From assembly GCA_910575625.1 (NCBI GenBank), contig CAJTFD010000008.1, forward strand, positions 62,001-126,000: a DNA stretch of 64,000 nt, in the 5' to 3' direction. Shown in pieces: positions 9,330-17,712 of this stretch. Source of the DNA: Clostridia bacterium. Its GTDB lineage: Bacteria > Bacillota > Clostridia > Lachnospirales > Lachnospiraceae. Each line of letters begins with the position of its first letter. Within the stretch, counting starts at the first letter, position 1. Below the pieces are notes generated by a model. That model had not been told where the DNA came from. It ran no database searches and was given only the letters and a program-made list of their open reading frames with translations. A program made the position numbers and the translations under genes.

Positions 9330-9740
9330 GGGAGGCTGAAAAGGTGGACTTAGTGTATGTACGGAATAGGGGAGTGGATATATCCATGATTTCAGAGCCA
9401 CTTGTGGGCAGATGCGAGACTGTGGTCACAGAGACACGGACTGCAATGGATTTCAAAAATGTATTAAAATACACTTCGGATATCCTGTATCCAAGGGCGG
9501 AAAAGATAATCCTTGGCACAGACAATCTTAATATCCATACGATAGCTCCGCTATATAAAACATTTGATTCGGAGGAAGCACGCAGACTAGAGGAATGGTC
9601 TGAATGGCATCACACACCAAAACACGGAAGATGGCTGTGACTGGATATGGTTGAGATTGGCGTCATGAGCCGTCAGGTACTGGCAAAATCGATTCTCAAT
9701 CAGGAGAGTTTCAAAAAGCAAATGCGTATTTGGACTATTA
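9330..9740 (+). pseudogene. IS630-family transposase remnant (catalytic C-terminal part)
   Basis: The translation of 9338-9640 aligns by eye with the C-terminal half of the intact IS630 transposase encoded at 10238-11377. KIILGTDNLNIHT corresponds to KVILVMDNLNTHT and HHTPKHGRWL to HYTPKHGSWL. An in-frame tga follows at 9638-9640 exactly where the intact protein has a D, after which VEIGVMSRQVLAKS continues in a shifted frame from 9647. The N-terminal two thirds are absent. This is a decayed copy, clearly diverged from the neighbouring complete element. The 9143-9329 stretch before it shows no gene. Confidence 0.85.
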
Positions 9741-9920
9741 ACATGGAATGCAGTCTGTTTGAGTTTGATGATATTTTCCACAATCTACAGGGCGCATCGG
9801 TCAGAAGTATGATTGCAAATGTGCTAGAAAAAAGGTATAGCTTATGTTGCAGATAATCCAACACCTGATAGTACAGTATATTTCTGAAATCCCAAAATTG
9901 ATCATAGGGAAGCGATGATT
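9741..9920 (+). pseudogene. VanZ-like gene 3'-end remnant
   Basis: The short frame here reads CSLFEFDDIFHNLQGA, nearly the same as CGLFEFDDIFHNTLGA in the intact VanZ-like gene at 16465-17022. The nucleotides 9755-9784 are identical to 16891-16920 (30 bp). Looser similarity continues past the stop codon to about 9920, matching about 17070. Only the last third of the gene is present, and it is fused in frame to the tail of the IS630 remnant. This points to a past duplication or recombination joining an IS end to a copy of the VanZ locus. Confidence 0.8.
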
Positions 9921-9983
9921 AGGCAGTGATTAAGCTGGATGACGTGCTTGAATTATCGCCTCGAACATGATAGACTATAACCC

Positions 9984-10212
9984 ATGAGAAGATTTCAGAC
10001 CAAAACCTACCAGATACCTTCAAAGAAGACCGGCCCACGCCCCATCCGCCTAGCCTTCCTGAGCGACCTACACAACTCATGTTTCGGCGAGGAAAACAGG
10101 CAGCTTTTACAGGCGGTAGAGAGAGGCGCACCAGATTTTGTGCTCATAGGCGGCGACATGATGATCGGCGAGCCTTCCCCGCGCTTGGACGTAGTGGAGG
10201 AATTTCTGTGTG
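9984..10212 (+). pseudogene. Metallophosphoesterase gene, 5' fragment cut by IS630 insertion
   Basis: The first about 74 codons match the N terminus of YkuE/YaeI-type metallophosphoesterases: LAFLSDLHNS holds the metal-binding D-x-H and LIGGDMM the GGD block. Similarity stops near residue 74, after LDVVEEF, where the sequence becomes that of the adjacent IS630 element. The frame then runs into a stop inside the element. No 3' remainder of the gene was seen after the element. The product would lack most metal-binding residues and is unlikely to be active. Confidence 0.75.
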
Positions 10213-10219
10213 TTCTAGT

Positions 10220-10259
10220 ACTGTATCCAGTCAGTTTTTAAACTATCACTGGATACAGT
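10220..10259. repeat. 12-bp perfect inverted repeat at IS630 left end
   Basis: actgtatccagt at 10220-10231 is exactly complementary to actggatacagt at 10248-10259, leaving a 16-nt loop. It overlaps the last codons of the transposase gene. It may be a transcription end signal or part of the transposase binding site. Confidence 0.7.
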
Positions 10260-11377
10260 TTGGCTAATTTGATTCTTGCATCTGATGTTTTAAACTGCCA
10301 ATCTATCTTTTTACATTCTGCATTTCGTTTAACTTTCCAGATATGTATTTGTCCTTTAAAGCTTTCTATATCTGGTTGTGGTCTTGCAAGTGCCTGACGG
10401 CTCATAATGCCGATCTCAATCTCTGCCATATCCAGCCAGCTCCCATGTTTGGGGGTATAATGTATCTCCAGCCGGTTAGCGAGTGCTGCAGCCTTAGCGG
10501 CTGGGAATGTCTGGTATAGAGAAGACTTTGTATGGGTGTTCAGGTTGTCCATCACCAGGATGACCTTCCCCGTACCTGGATACAGTTCTGTCAGGAGGAA
10601 CTCTATCTCTTCCGCCCAGTCCTTCTTTGTGCGCTGTTCCCGTACACTGACATGCCGGGACCCGGCCAGGGCTTCTGTAAAGACAAAGATACTGCAGGTA
10701 CCACAGCGTTTATATTCCGAGTCCAGTTTTTCGATATCTCCAGGCCTGGCTGTGAGAGGGTCCCTTACCTCGCCGAGCAACTGGTATGGTTTTTCATCCA
10801 TACAGATGACAGGTGTCCCTGGGTCATAGGGCAATGCGTATATATGCAGGATATCTTCCATGCAGGCTACAAACTCTGCATTTTCTTTTGGTGGTATACA
10901 CCAATACGCACTCTGGTGTGGTCTCAGTTCATTATTTTTTAACAGGAGCCTGACAGTCTCCCTGCTCACCGGCTGGGCCACCCCCCTCTTGTTGGCTTCC
11001 TCCGTGAGCAGCTCCAGTGTCCAACGCACACGGCCCCCTGGTGCACTGCCACAGGCCAGCTGTATGACATTAGCTTCCAGTTCCCCATTCACTTTGGGCT
11101 TGCGTAGGGACGCAGGGGTATAATGATAAGAGACTGTATAGTCCAGTCCATGGAGAGAATAATCCTTGGCGACAGCACAGATAGTGGTCTTCGAAGTATT
11201 GAGTACGGATGCGATCTTTTCATAACTCATCCGCAGGTCATCTTTATCGTCTAATGCTAAAAGGATGTGTACCCTCTTTGATATACGTGCAGAGAGCTGG
11301 TTATCCTTACTCATCATTTCAAGTTTCGCCCTCTCCCCCTCAGTGAGTGATACGGCATGCTGGATATTACGACCCAT
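10238..11377 (-). CDS. IS630-family transposase
   Basis: A 379-residue DDE transposase. The N-terminal third has a homeodomain-like helix-turn-helix region (YEKIASVLNTSKTTICAVAKDY). The catalytic residues are visible in VICMDEKPY, VILVMDNLNTH and the late YTPKHGSWLDMAEIEIG, where the glutamate sits. The length and motif spacing match full IS630 transposases, so the gene looks intact. The stop codon overlaps a 12-bp inverted repeat that could end the transcript. A decayed relative lies only 500 bp downstream on the other strand (9330-9740). Confidence 0.93.
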   Translation of the reverse strand: MGRNIQHAVSLTEGERAKLEMMSKDNQLSARISKRVHILLALDDKDDLRMSYEKIASVLNTSKTTICAVAKDYSLHGLDYTVSYHYTPASLRKPKVNGELEANVIQLACGSAPGGRVRWTLELLTEEANKRGVAQPVSRETVRLLLKNNELRPHQSAYWCIPPKENAEFVACMEDILHIYALPYDPGTPVICMDEKPYQLLGEVRDPLTARPGDIEKLDSEYKRCGTCSIFVFTEALAGSRHVSVREQRTKKDWAEEIEFLLTELYPGTGKVILVMDNLNTHTKSSLYQTFPAAKAAALANRLEIHYTPKHGSWLDMAEIEIGIMSRQALARPQPDIESFKGQIHIWKVKRNAECKKIDWQFKTSDARIKLAKLYPVIV

Positions 11378-11678
11378 TATCTACTACCTCTTTTGTATGA
11401 TTTTTGTAATAAATTTATACCATATTTTAGTAAAGAAGTCAACTTGCAAGTACACTAGTGTAACGACCAGTTGATTTCTATAACAAAATATGGTATCCTT
11501 TTTTACCATAAAAAATAAGAAAGAGGTAAAAAAATGGGACGCCTAAAATGTACCCATAAAACTGGACACAAAGTTTGTGTAAATCATAGGAAATCCCAAG
11601 TAATAGACAGTAGATTTATGGGAATCCTAAATATTAGACAGTGACTTTGTGTTTAGTTAAATGGGAGGGACAACCACC

Positions 11679-12077
11679 GTGACACGTAACCGCAGCAAGT
11701 TTACCAAACAACAGGTAGACGCTTTCCAAGCAAACCCTTACACATACAGAATTTCTGAAAGTACAATCCGTTTTACGCTGGAATTCAAAAAAGAGTTCTG
11801 GAAACGGTACCAGGCAGACCAGTCCCCGTCAAGGATCCTTACGGATCTTGGGTACGATGTTGATGCGCTCGGGAAGCGACGCGTACAGGCAATACGGGAC
11901 CATATCCGGAAAGAGGCAGCATCCCCGGAGGGGCTGCATGAAGGCAATGCGCTCTGCAGGAAGCGCAGGCCTCATTCCACAGATTATTCCGCAGTCCCAA
12001 AGGATCAGGCAGTGGAGCTGATGCAGCATGAGCTGCTTTACCTGCGACAGGAGATGGAGTTTGTAAAAAAATTATGA
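11679..12077 (+). CDS. IS3-family transposase OrfA (helix-turn-helix)
   Basis: A 132-residue DNA-binding protein if read from the GTG at 11679. An ATG lies at 11661, but the Shine-Dalgarno-like gggaggg is located within its first codons and 9 bp before the GTG. The FTLEFKKEFWKRYQ and DLGYDVDALGKRRVQAI stretches fit the HTH of IS3 OrfA proteins; the C terminus LMQHELLYLRQEMEFVKK is a leucine-zipper-like coil as expected. It ends 34 bp before OrfB and contains an A7 run (12065-12071) next to its stop codon. Confidence 0.85.
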   Translation: MTRNRSKFTKQQVDAFQANPYTYRISESTIRFTLEFKKEFWKRYQADQSPSRILTDLGYDVDALGKRRVQAIRDHIRKEAASPEGLHEGNALCRKRRPHSTDYSAVPKDQAVELMQHELLYLRQEMEFVKKL

Positions 12078-12111
12078 ATGCGGGCAATCCTCCAAAGCAG
12101 GGGAGGTAGCC

Positions 12112-13077
12112 ATGGGAAAGGCGAGCGTTAGATTTGAGGTCATACAGGAAGTCCTTTCCCAGCATGAAAATGAGCTGAGCGTATCGCTTCTCTGTGAGAT
12201 TGCCGGGGTGTCCAGGTCAGGGTACTACAGCTGGCTGAAAGCGGAAGGGGCCAGACAGGCGCGTGAGGAAAAGGACAGGGCGGATTTTGCGCTGGTCCTG
12301 GAAGCCTATCGTTTCCGCGGCTATCAGAAAGGGGCGAGGAGTATTTATATGCGCCTCCTCCACAGTGACCCGCCCGTACAGATGAACGTGAAGAAGATAC
12401 GGCGCCTTATGGACAAATACGGGCTGTTCTGCCCGATCAGGAAAGCCAACCCTTACCGCAGGATGGCGAAAGCGCTTGAGACGAATACGGTAGCCGGGAA
12501 CCTGCTGAACAGGGGATTTGAGGCGCACGGCGTAAGGAAAGTTCTACTGACAGATATCACCTACGTCCCATACCATGGCACATTCTGCTATCTGTCCACC
12601 ATCCTGGACGCCTTCACGAAGCAGGTCCTTGCCTACAGGGTCAGTGAGTCACTTGAAATAGATTTTGTCCTGGAGACTGTGCGTTCCCTGGTACGGGAGC
12701 ATGGGATATCACTCAGCGCAGAGACCCTCATCCACAGCGACCAGGGATGCCATTACACAAGCTGCCAGTTCATACAGATCGTCAGGGACGCACAGCTGCG
12801 GCAATCTATGTCCAGGAAGGGCAACTGCTGGGACAATGCGCCGCAGGAGAGTTTTTTCGGGCACATGAAAGATGAGGTGGATCTGTCCGGGAGCAGGGAT
12901 TTCCCTGATGCAAAAGCAGTCATTGATGACTGGATAGATTACTATAACAATGACCGTTACCAGTGGCAGCTTGCCAGGCTGTCACCAAATGAGTATTACA
13001 CTTATATCATGACAGGTGAATATCCTTTGAAATTAATAGAGGAGCCAGCTTCAGGGCGGCCATCAGACAGCAGTTAA
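12112..13077 (+). CDS. IS3-family transposase OrfB (DDE integrase)
   Basis: A 321-residue rve-type integrase. An N-terminal HTH_21-like region (SVSLLCEIAGVSRSGYYSWL) is followed by the catalytic core, with D in LLTDITYVPY, D in IHSDQGCHYTS and E in KGNCWDNAPQESFFGHMKDE. All three catalytic residues are present and the length is normal, so the protein looks functional. The RBS gggaggtagcc precedes the ATG. OrfB lies in the +1 frame relative to OrfA, so a simple -1 slip on the A7 run would not produce a fusion; independent translation from this RBS is the simpler reading. Confidence 0.93.
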   Translation: MGKASVRFEVIQEVLSQHENELSVSLLCEIAGVSRSGYYSWLKAEGARQAREEKDRADFALVLEAYRFRGYQKGARSIYMRLLHSDPPVQMNVKKIRRLMDKYGLFCPIRKANPYRRMAKALETNTVAGNLLNRGFEAHGVRKVLLTDITYVPYHGTFCYLSTILDAFTKQVLAYRVSESLEIDFVLETVRSLVREHGISLSAETLIHSDQGCHYTSCQFIQIVRDAQLRQSMSRKGNCWDNAPQESFFGHMKDEVDLSGSRDFPDAKAVIDDWIDYYNNDRYQWQLARLSPNEYYTYIMTGEYPLKLIEEPASGRPSDSS

Positions 13078-13082
13078 ACAAC

Positions 13083-13154
13083 ATATCCGTCTGTCGGTGT
13101 CAAGGCATCGGCTCTGTCTCACCTGCGGTGGCCTTGACACCGACAGACGGATAT
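13083..13154. repeat. 24-bp perfect inverted repeat (long hairpin) in IS3 3' region
   Basis: The arms 13083-13106 and 13131-13154 are exactly complementary over 24 bp with a 24-nt loop. The hairpin begins 5 bp after the OrfB stop. There is no T-run, so it is not a classical terminator; it could protect the transcript 3' end or be involved in transposition. Confidence 0.9.
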
Positions 13155-13249
13155 TCAAATGGGTAACTAAGAGCTGCAAGCAGCACTATCCATATAAATA
13201 TGGCAATATTGACCAATACACAAACTTTTTGTACTTGACAAAGGGTACA

Positions 13250-14365
13250 CTTTAATTTCCCCAGGGGCACATTTCGTGCCCAGACCTGCAGACAGGATGT
13301 CCTTCCTTGTTGAAAGTGACATCCGCAGGGGTATTTTCGGAGGCTTTTGCCCTGCCGTTGATGTCGATCAGCGCATTCATATCCCAGCGTTCCAGCAATT
13401 CATAAGTAGGGATGTTGTCATGGGCAGGATCGAGGCAGATATTTTTTGGAGAAAGTCCGAGGGCATCCCGTCCGAAATCGTCAATTGCGTAGAGGAAATT
13501 TTTGCTGTTATGGCGTATGGCATCCGTAAACTTCATGAGCAATGGCAGATCGATCTTCAGGGTATTATTTCTGGTATAGAGCATGTACAAAGTATGTCCG
13601 AAATACCATGCTTTTTTGTCGCTGTCCCATCCCCAGCCGGCATCCGGGTCGGGATAATGCCGCCCACAGCCGCCTCTATAAGGGCAGGAATGTCCGCAGG
13701 CTGGAAGATGTCGCCCGTAAGGGGAGGAATGAGAAACCACGGCAGTGCCATCGCCGGAGACGGTGCGGTCTTGGGGATTGACCAGCCCAAGGCGCAGGGA
13801 AGGGAACACGGCAAGGATGGAAAAGATCTTTTGGAGTGCGGCTTCCGGATCATCGGAGGCAGGTTTTCCGTCCATGATACTGTTGGCGATATCCCTGGTA
13901 GTAATTGAGGAAGGATCTTCCGGTTCTATCAGTTTGCCATCAGGCCCGATTTCCTTTTTTGGTTTCTTGCCATTTTTGCCGGCGGGGAGCAGAGAGGATC
14001 TGGGATAACTATCCCGTGGCGCCAGCCAGGAGCGGTCCATAAGATCATAATAGGAACCGAGGGACGGCAGTTCTTCTGTGGACGCGCAGCCGATGAGGAC
14101 GGTAAGAGAAATGGATCCTGGAAGCGCTTTCCTCACCCATAGAGTGAGGCTTGTATGAGCTTTTGTCTCATTAAAAAGCAATACAAAAAGGATCAGGGAA
14201 CGCAGGATCTGGGCCTGATGTGTTGCGGGACGCCCCCATTGGAGTAAAAGGCCGGGATGAACTGCGCAAGTGGGTCTAGGTTGAGGTTTAGGAGTTTCTG
14301 GCATTCCTCTTCGTAAGGATCAAAGGAATATTTGGGATTGTTACGTGAGAGCCTGCGGCCGCACA
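13250..14365 (-). pseudogene. DDE transposase pseudogene, frameshifted and truncated by the IS3 element
   Basis: Read on the minus strand from an ATG at 14363-14365, the frame gives RRLSRNNPKYSFDPYEEEC and runs to AFYSNGG. It then shifts into the frame used downstream (GRPATHQAQILRSLILF) at a run of five C (14233-14237 on the plus strand), consistent with loss of one G/C. The body includes VSGDGTAVVSHSS and HYPDPDAGWGWDSD, which look like the catalytic core of a DDE transposase family common in Clostridia. The C terminus ends at CPWGN, exactly at the IS3 boundary. The gene is broken twice and should be inactive. Confidence 0.82.
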
Positions 14366-14387
14366 TTTTAGCGTGTATGTCAAGAGT

Positions 14388-14418
14388 TTTTTGAAAAAAT
14401 AGAATATTTTTTCAAAAA
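14388..14418. repeat. AT-rich 13-bp perfect hairpin upstream of the transposase pseudogene
   Basis: tttttgaaaaaat (14388-14400) is complementary to attttttcaaaaa (14406-14418) with a 5-nt loop. It lies 23 bp upstream of the transposase pseudogene start and may mark an old element end or a terminator. The stretch 14419-14623 shows nothing else. Confidence 0.6.
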
Positions 14419-14623
14419 GAAAGATGCTATGTGGAGGAAAATGTTACAAAATGATAGAGAAAAATAGAGGTAATGAAGTGATTTTGGAAATGGTAGAAGC
14501 CTTGAAAAATGAGAACTTTGAGTTTCCGAAAGCACACGGTTAAGATGGCAGGTGTTTTCGGTTATTGCCATCCCGGTTTTTTATAAGTATTTTGTAAGAT
14601 GCTCTCCGTATAGGATATTGATT

Positions 14624-14862
14624 TTAGTTGCGATATCTCTGTGTCCATCTCTTTGTTACATTCCGGCTTGTCAGGTATAGTATTTTCTCCAGGGATATAT
14701 TACTGGAGAGCACGCTGTTTGTCTTTGGCATTTTATGGTATTGACGGTCCAGCCCTTCTATGATGTTCGTAGTGTACATAATCTGACGGATGCCGTCTGG
14801 GAACTGGAAGAAGGGGGTGCTGCCTCATTCGGGGCATTGTAGACCGCTTTGAAGTCGGAAGC
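14624..14862 (-). pseudogene. IS256/mutator-type transposase C-terminal remnant
   Basis: On the minus strand the sequence gives DFKAVYNAPNEAA, then after a frame slip FFQFPDGIRQ and MYTTNIIEGLDRQYHK, and ends with KRWTQRYRN before a stop at 14624-14626. The TTN-IE-LDRQ block and the W-Q-Y tail are characteristic of the mutator (IS256) family C terminus. About 80 codons remain out of a usual 400. It abuts another transposase remnant at 14900. Confidence 0.8.
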
Positions 14863-14899
14863 AAAGTTTTTAGAGTGTGCTTGAAAACCGTCAAAGTAA

Positions 14900-15185
14900 T
14901 CAAACAAGGATGAAGGCAATAAAAGTAGTGGTTTGAAAATGGGCTGCTTTCTTCTCATATCTTGTGGCAAACATATGATTGCCTTTGGGTTTGCGGAAGA
15001 GCATTTCTATCAGATGGCGTTCTTTATATGTAAATTATCGCTATCATATCCCTTTATCTGCAAGAATTAAACCTACCGGTCAGGTCAAAAGGATTCAGTA
15101 ATGCCTGCGTCATGCAGATATCATAACAATTACCGCCGGAGCGTTCAGGCAGATTGTGCCAGGGTACCCCAATGTTCAGGAAATA
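14900..15185 (-). pseudogene. IS5-family transposase remnant
   Basis: Minus-strand translation in mixed frames yields GVPWHNLPERSGG, ILADKGYDSDNLH, and finally KERHLIEMLFRKPKGNHMF, ATRYEKKAAHF and FIAFILV before a stop at 14900-14902. These three blocks occur in this order in IS5/IS427-type transposases (the W-DLPER, ADKGYDS and TRYDK motifs). At least two frame changes are needed and the N terminus is missing. Only a relic is present. The stretch 15190-15400 shows nothing beyond it. Confidence 0.78.
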
Positions 15186-15401
15186 TAGGATTGTGTTCAA
15201 CATCTTAAAGTTGATTTTTGCAGATTGTCGCCCTGTTTTTTCTGGGGGCGGTCTTTTATTCTATTCCATTGATTTTCTTTTATCGCATGTTTTCTTATGA
15301 TGATATTGTATCATTGGTGTATTTTTACTACAATATAGAGATTTTCGAATACACTCTATTGCTTGTTATTTCCATGTGTTCAGTGTGTAAATGCCAACCA
15401 G

Positions 15402-16157
15402 TTATAATCTGAGCAGCCGACAATAATCCCGTTCCGTTTCAATCACACATTCAGCGATCAGCTTGGAGAAAGGATCCATGTCATTCAGCCGTCGGGATGC
15501 GGATAAGGCATTTATATAATCATTTCTCCATACCGGAGGGATGGATACCACGCCATATCCGGTATTTACAAGGATGAGGTTCATCAGGAACCTTGCAGTC
15601 CTGCCGTTCCCATCGATAAAAGGGTGGATGTCGACCAGGCGTTTATGAGCCATAGCGGCAAGCTCGATGGGGTGCAGTGTACTCCGGGATGAAAGGATCT
15701 GATCAGTCAGGTGCGCCATCAGCCGGGGGATTTCATCTGGAGCCGGGGGGACATACTCTGTTCCAGAAATGTAAACCTGGATGGAACGGTATTGCCCAGC
15801 TTGGTCTGCGTCAACTTTTTGGTAAAATAGCCGATGCAGCTTTTTGATAGTGTCCGCTGTGATCTTCATGTCCTGTTGTCGTGCCAGTTCCAGCATAAAG
15901 TCATAAGCGGCTCCATGTCCAACGGCCTCATAGCAATCCTTCAGAGGACGCCCGCCGACGGTGATGCCGTTTTCCAGGAGTATCTTTGTTTCAGATATGG
16001 TAAGTGTATTTCCTTCTAAAGCGTTACTGCTGTAGGTAAAACCAATGCGGAAATAATCATCCAGAGATTTCAGTTCTTCCTTTGCGAGTGGTCGGGCAGA
16101 GGATATTTTTTTTTTATAGGAGTCAGCTTTTTGCAGCAGTTTTTGTAACGTGGGCAT
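15402..16157 (-). CDS. Fic family protein (class II-like, probable AMP-transferase)
   Basis: A 251-residue Fic-domain protein. The core motif HPFIDGNGRTAR is at residues 178-189. SSNALEGN near residues 43-50 matches the (S/T)xxxE(G/N) inhibitory helix, placed N-terminal to the Fic core as in class II Fic proteins, so activity is probably self-repressed. Fic proteins transfer AMP or other phosphate-containing groups to target hydroxyls. The ATG at 16157 is chosen because aaaggaaat lies just upstream; an in-frame ATG at 16181 has no such site. No antitoxin-like neighbour is seen, so a stand-alone role is likely. Confidence 0.92.
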   Translation of the reverse strand: MPTLQKLLQKADSYKKKISSARPLAKEELKSLDDYFRIGFTYSSNALEGNTLTISETKILLENGITVGGRPLKDCYEAVGHGAAYDFMLELARQQDMKITADTIKKLHRLFYQKVDADQAGQYRSIQVYISGTEYVPPAPDEIPRLMAHLTDQILSSRSTLHPIELAAMAHKRLVDIHPFIDGNGRTARFLMNLILVNTGYGVVSIPPVWRNDYINALSASRRLNDMDPFSKLIAECVIETERDYCRLLRL

Positions 16158-16198
16158 AGTGGTATTTCCTTTCATGGTCATTATATGTGACTATATCC

Positions 16199-16226
16199 AT
16201 TATACTTATTATAACATACTTTGAAA
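16199..16226 (-). promoter_or_regulatory. Candidate promoter of the Fic gene
   Basis: On the minus strand TTTCAA (16221-16226) and TATAAT (16199-16204) are separated by 16 bp, about 40 bp upstream of the Fic start. The rest of the 16158-16464 gap holds an isolated half-copy of the C-tract box (atatcccccc at 16351-16360) and no gene. Confidence 0.4.
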
Positions 16227-16464
16227 AAAAGTAAATAAAACTATGGACAGTTAGAAAAACAAAGAAATATTTGGCATTTAAAAAGAATTTTGGATAAATA
16301 AAACGTATCGGGGAAGGGTAGATGATGGGGAAGGTAAAGATCCAACAGCGATATCCCCCCTGATCAACATCATGATAAAGTGCGTTTACCGTAAAGAAGA
16401 GAGATCTTGTTCTTGATATATGAAAAAATGTATGGTAGAGTAGGGAAAAAGAAAGTGAGCGGCT

Positions 16465-17022
16465 ATGGACATTTATTTTAAAACTGTGATTGCAGGGATT
16501 ACGGAGAGGACTGTCATCATCTGTCTCATCTTGGCTGTCATGACCGCAGTGGCGGCGTGCCGTCTGTGCAGGAAAGGGTGGCTGACGGTCATTGCGGCAG
16601 TTGTGCTGCCGCTCTTTGTCAGCTATCTGTATTTTGTTCTTGCCATTACCATTATTGACCGTATACCGGGGGAAGATTACAAATATGAACTGGAGTTGTT
16701 CTGGTCATACAAAGCGGCCATGGCAGGCACAAGCTGGCTCTTGATGGAGGTTTTTTTGAATGTTGTGCTCTTTGTCCCGGCGGGGGTCTGTCTTTCCATC
16801 TTAACGAAGAAGCGTCTCTTGGCTGTGGCCTTGATGGCGTTGCTGTTTTCGGCGTCCATTGAGATTACACAGCTCGTCACGAAATGCGGACTGTTTGAGT
16901 TTGATGATATTTTCCACAATACACTGGGCGCAGTGGTTGGGAGTATGATCGCAAATGTAATAGAAAGGGCTAAAGTCTATAGCACAGATAATGTAAAGTC
17001 TGATGGGACAGTATATTTTTGA
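16465..17022 (+). CDS. VanZ-like membrane protein
   Basis: A 185-residue protein with four or five membrane segments. The C-terminal block SASIEITQLVTKCGLFEFDDIFHNTLGAVVGSMI is, in parts, the VanZ signature: SIEITQL followed by FDDIFHNTLGA. VanZ-like proteins are small membrane proteins linked to glycopeptide tolerance in one case, but most have no known role. The start is the ATG at 16465 after a purine-rich stretch. A damaged second copy of its 3' end lies 7 kb upstream at 9741-9920. Confidence 0.9.
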   Translation: MDIYFKTVIAGITERTVIICLILAVMTAVAACRLCRKGWLTVIAAVVLPLFVSYLYFVLAITIIDRIPGEDYKYELELFWSYKAAMAGTSWLLMEVFLNVVLFVPAGVCLSILTKKRLLAVALMALLFSASIEITQLVTKCGLFEFDDIFHNTLGAVVGSMIANVIERAKVYSTDNVKSDGTVYF

Positions 17023-17195
17023 GATCCCCAAAATATATGGACTGTACCTTAAAGAAAGCGATCGTTAACATTTGGAGGAACCCTGCCACCGCCTGCACGA
17101 CTGGGAACGGGAGTGTTGGGGAGCATGTGGGATAAAGGCATGGACTCTGGCATCCTAAATCTGGAATATGGAGCCAGGCAGAAAGCAATCTGGGA

Positions 17196-17388
17196 TCATC
17201 TGCGCACTATACCCTGAAATATGGCGCACACTTCGCAGTCTTTCCGGAAAAAAGCCACTCCATAATGATCGACTTTTATGATCTTGGTCTTTACCAGCTT
17301 GTCTGCTATGTCTGCCATATAATGTAAAGCGGGTTTATAGTTTCTGTTGACATTGAAGAACTTTCTTACGGATCCATCTCTTTTTCAT
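17196..17388 (-). pseudogene. Unidentified open-frame remnant between vanZ-like gene and importer operon
   Basis: Minus-strand translation gives a coding-like stretch containing RKFFNVNRNYKPALHYM and ADIADKLVKTKIIKVD, followed by YGVAFFRKDCEVCAIF and a stop at 17196-17198. Upstream it meets a stop (tga) with no start codon, while the neighbouring frame carries on with MKKRWIRKKV, suggesting a frameshifted gene fragment. I do not recognise the family. The rest of 17071-17621 shows no other gene. Confidence 0.4.
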
Positions 17389-17621
17389 TTCATCGGACAA
17401 TATACTGATCATACGATACCTGTGTCGTGAAAACATAAAAATTCCAAATAAATTTTAAGATTAAAGAAAGAATATCCCAGACTGTAGATAAAGTGTCTGT
17501 ATGGCGTAAGCCATGGATTTTACCAGAATGGCGACGTTGTCGACACTCTGAAGATATCTTTACATAAAGCTTCCATGGCAGTCGAAAATGGAATACATGC
17601 ATGAAAAAATAGAATGGAAAA

Positions 17622-17667
17622 ATATCCCCCTGGGGAGGTTGTAACAGCACTGCGTCCGTGCTATCAT
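17622..17667 (+). promoter_or_regulatory. G/C-tract box A and promoter of first importer operon
   Basis: A CCCCC/GGGG palindrome (atatccccctgggg, from 17622) is followed by TTGTAA (17639-17644), 17 bp, and TATCAT (17662-17667). The dyad centre is 8.5 nt before the -35. The first gene starts 45 bp after the -10. The same arrangement occurs at three other sites in this window. Confidence 0.7.
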
Positions 17668-17712
17668 AATCCTTGTTTTTAATATATTTTTTGGATTTTG
17701 GGAGAGACTTTG

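Larger units (their letters stand above)
10213..11500 (-). mobile_element. IS630-family insertion sequence (ends approximate)
   Basis: The element contains one complete transposase gene (10238-11377, minus strand) and interrupts a metallophosphoesterase gene on its left. The exact ends were not resolved. Near the left end there is a 12-bp inverted pair (10220-10231 and 10248-10259). Near the right end there is another 12-bp inverted pair (11418-11429 and 11486-11497). ctagt-containing sequences lie near both ends, but I could not define a convincing terminal repeat or TA duplication. Confidence 0.7.
11550..13249 (+). mobile_element. IS3-family insertion sequence
   Basis: A 1.7-kb element with two transposase frames. 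The ends are matched: tgtaccc at 11550-11556 and its complement gggtaca at 13243-13249. Just inside both ends is a second shared block, acacaaagtttgtgt (11567-11581) and its near-complement at 13217-13231. Immediately outside, taaa at left and ttta at right extend the symmetry. No clear target duplication was found. On the right it truncates a DDE transposase pseudogene, so it landed inside an older element. Confidence 0.85.

Noticed and set aside
13276..13908. 210-codon plus-strand frame opposite the transposase pseudogene
   Set aside because: The minus-strand translation has clear transposase motifs; the plus frame has none.
15218..15412. 64-codon hydrophobic frame between the IS5 relic and the Fic gene
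   Set aside because: No ribosome site, overlaps the end of the Fic gene, and AT-rich composition alone gives such a frame.
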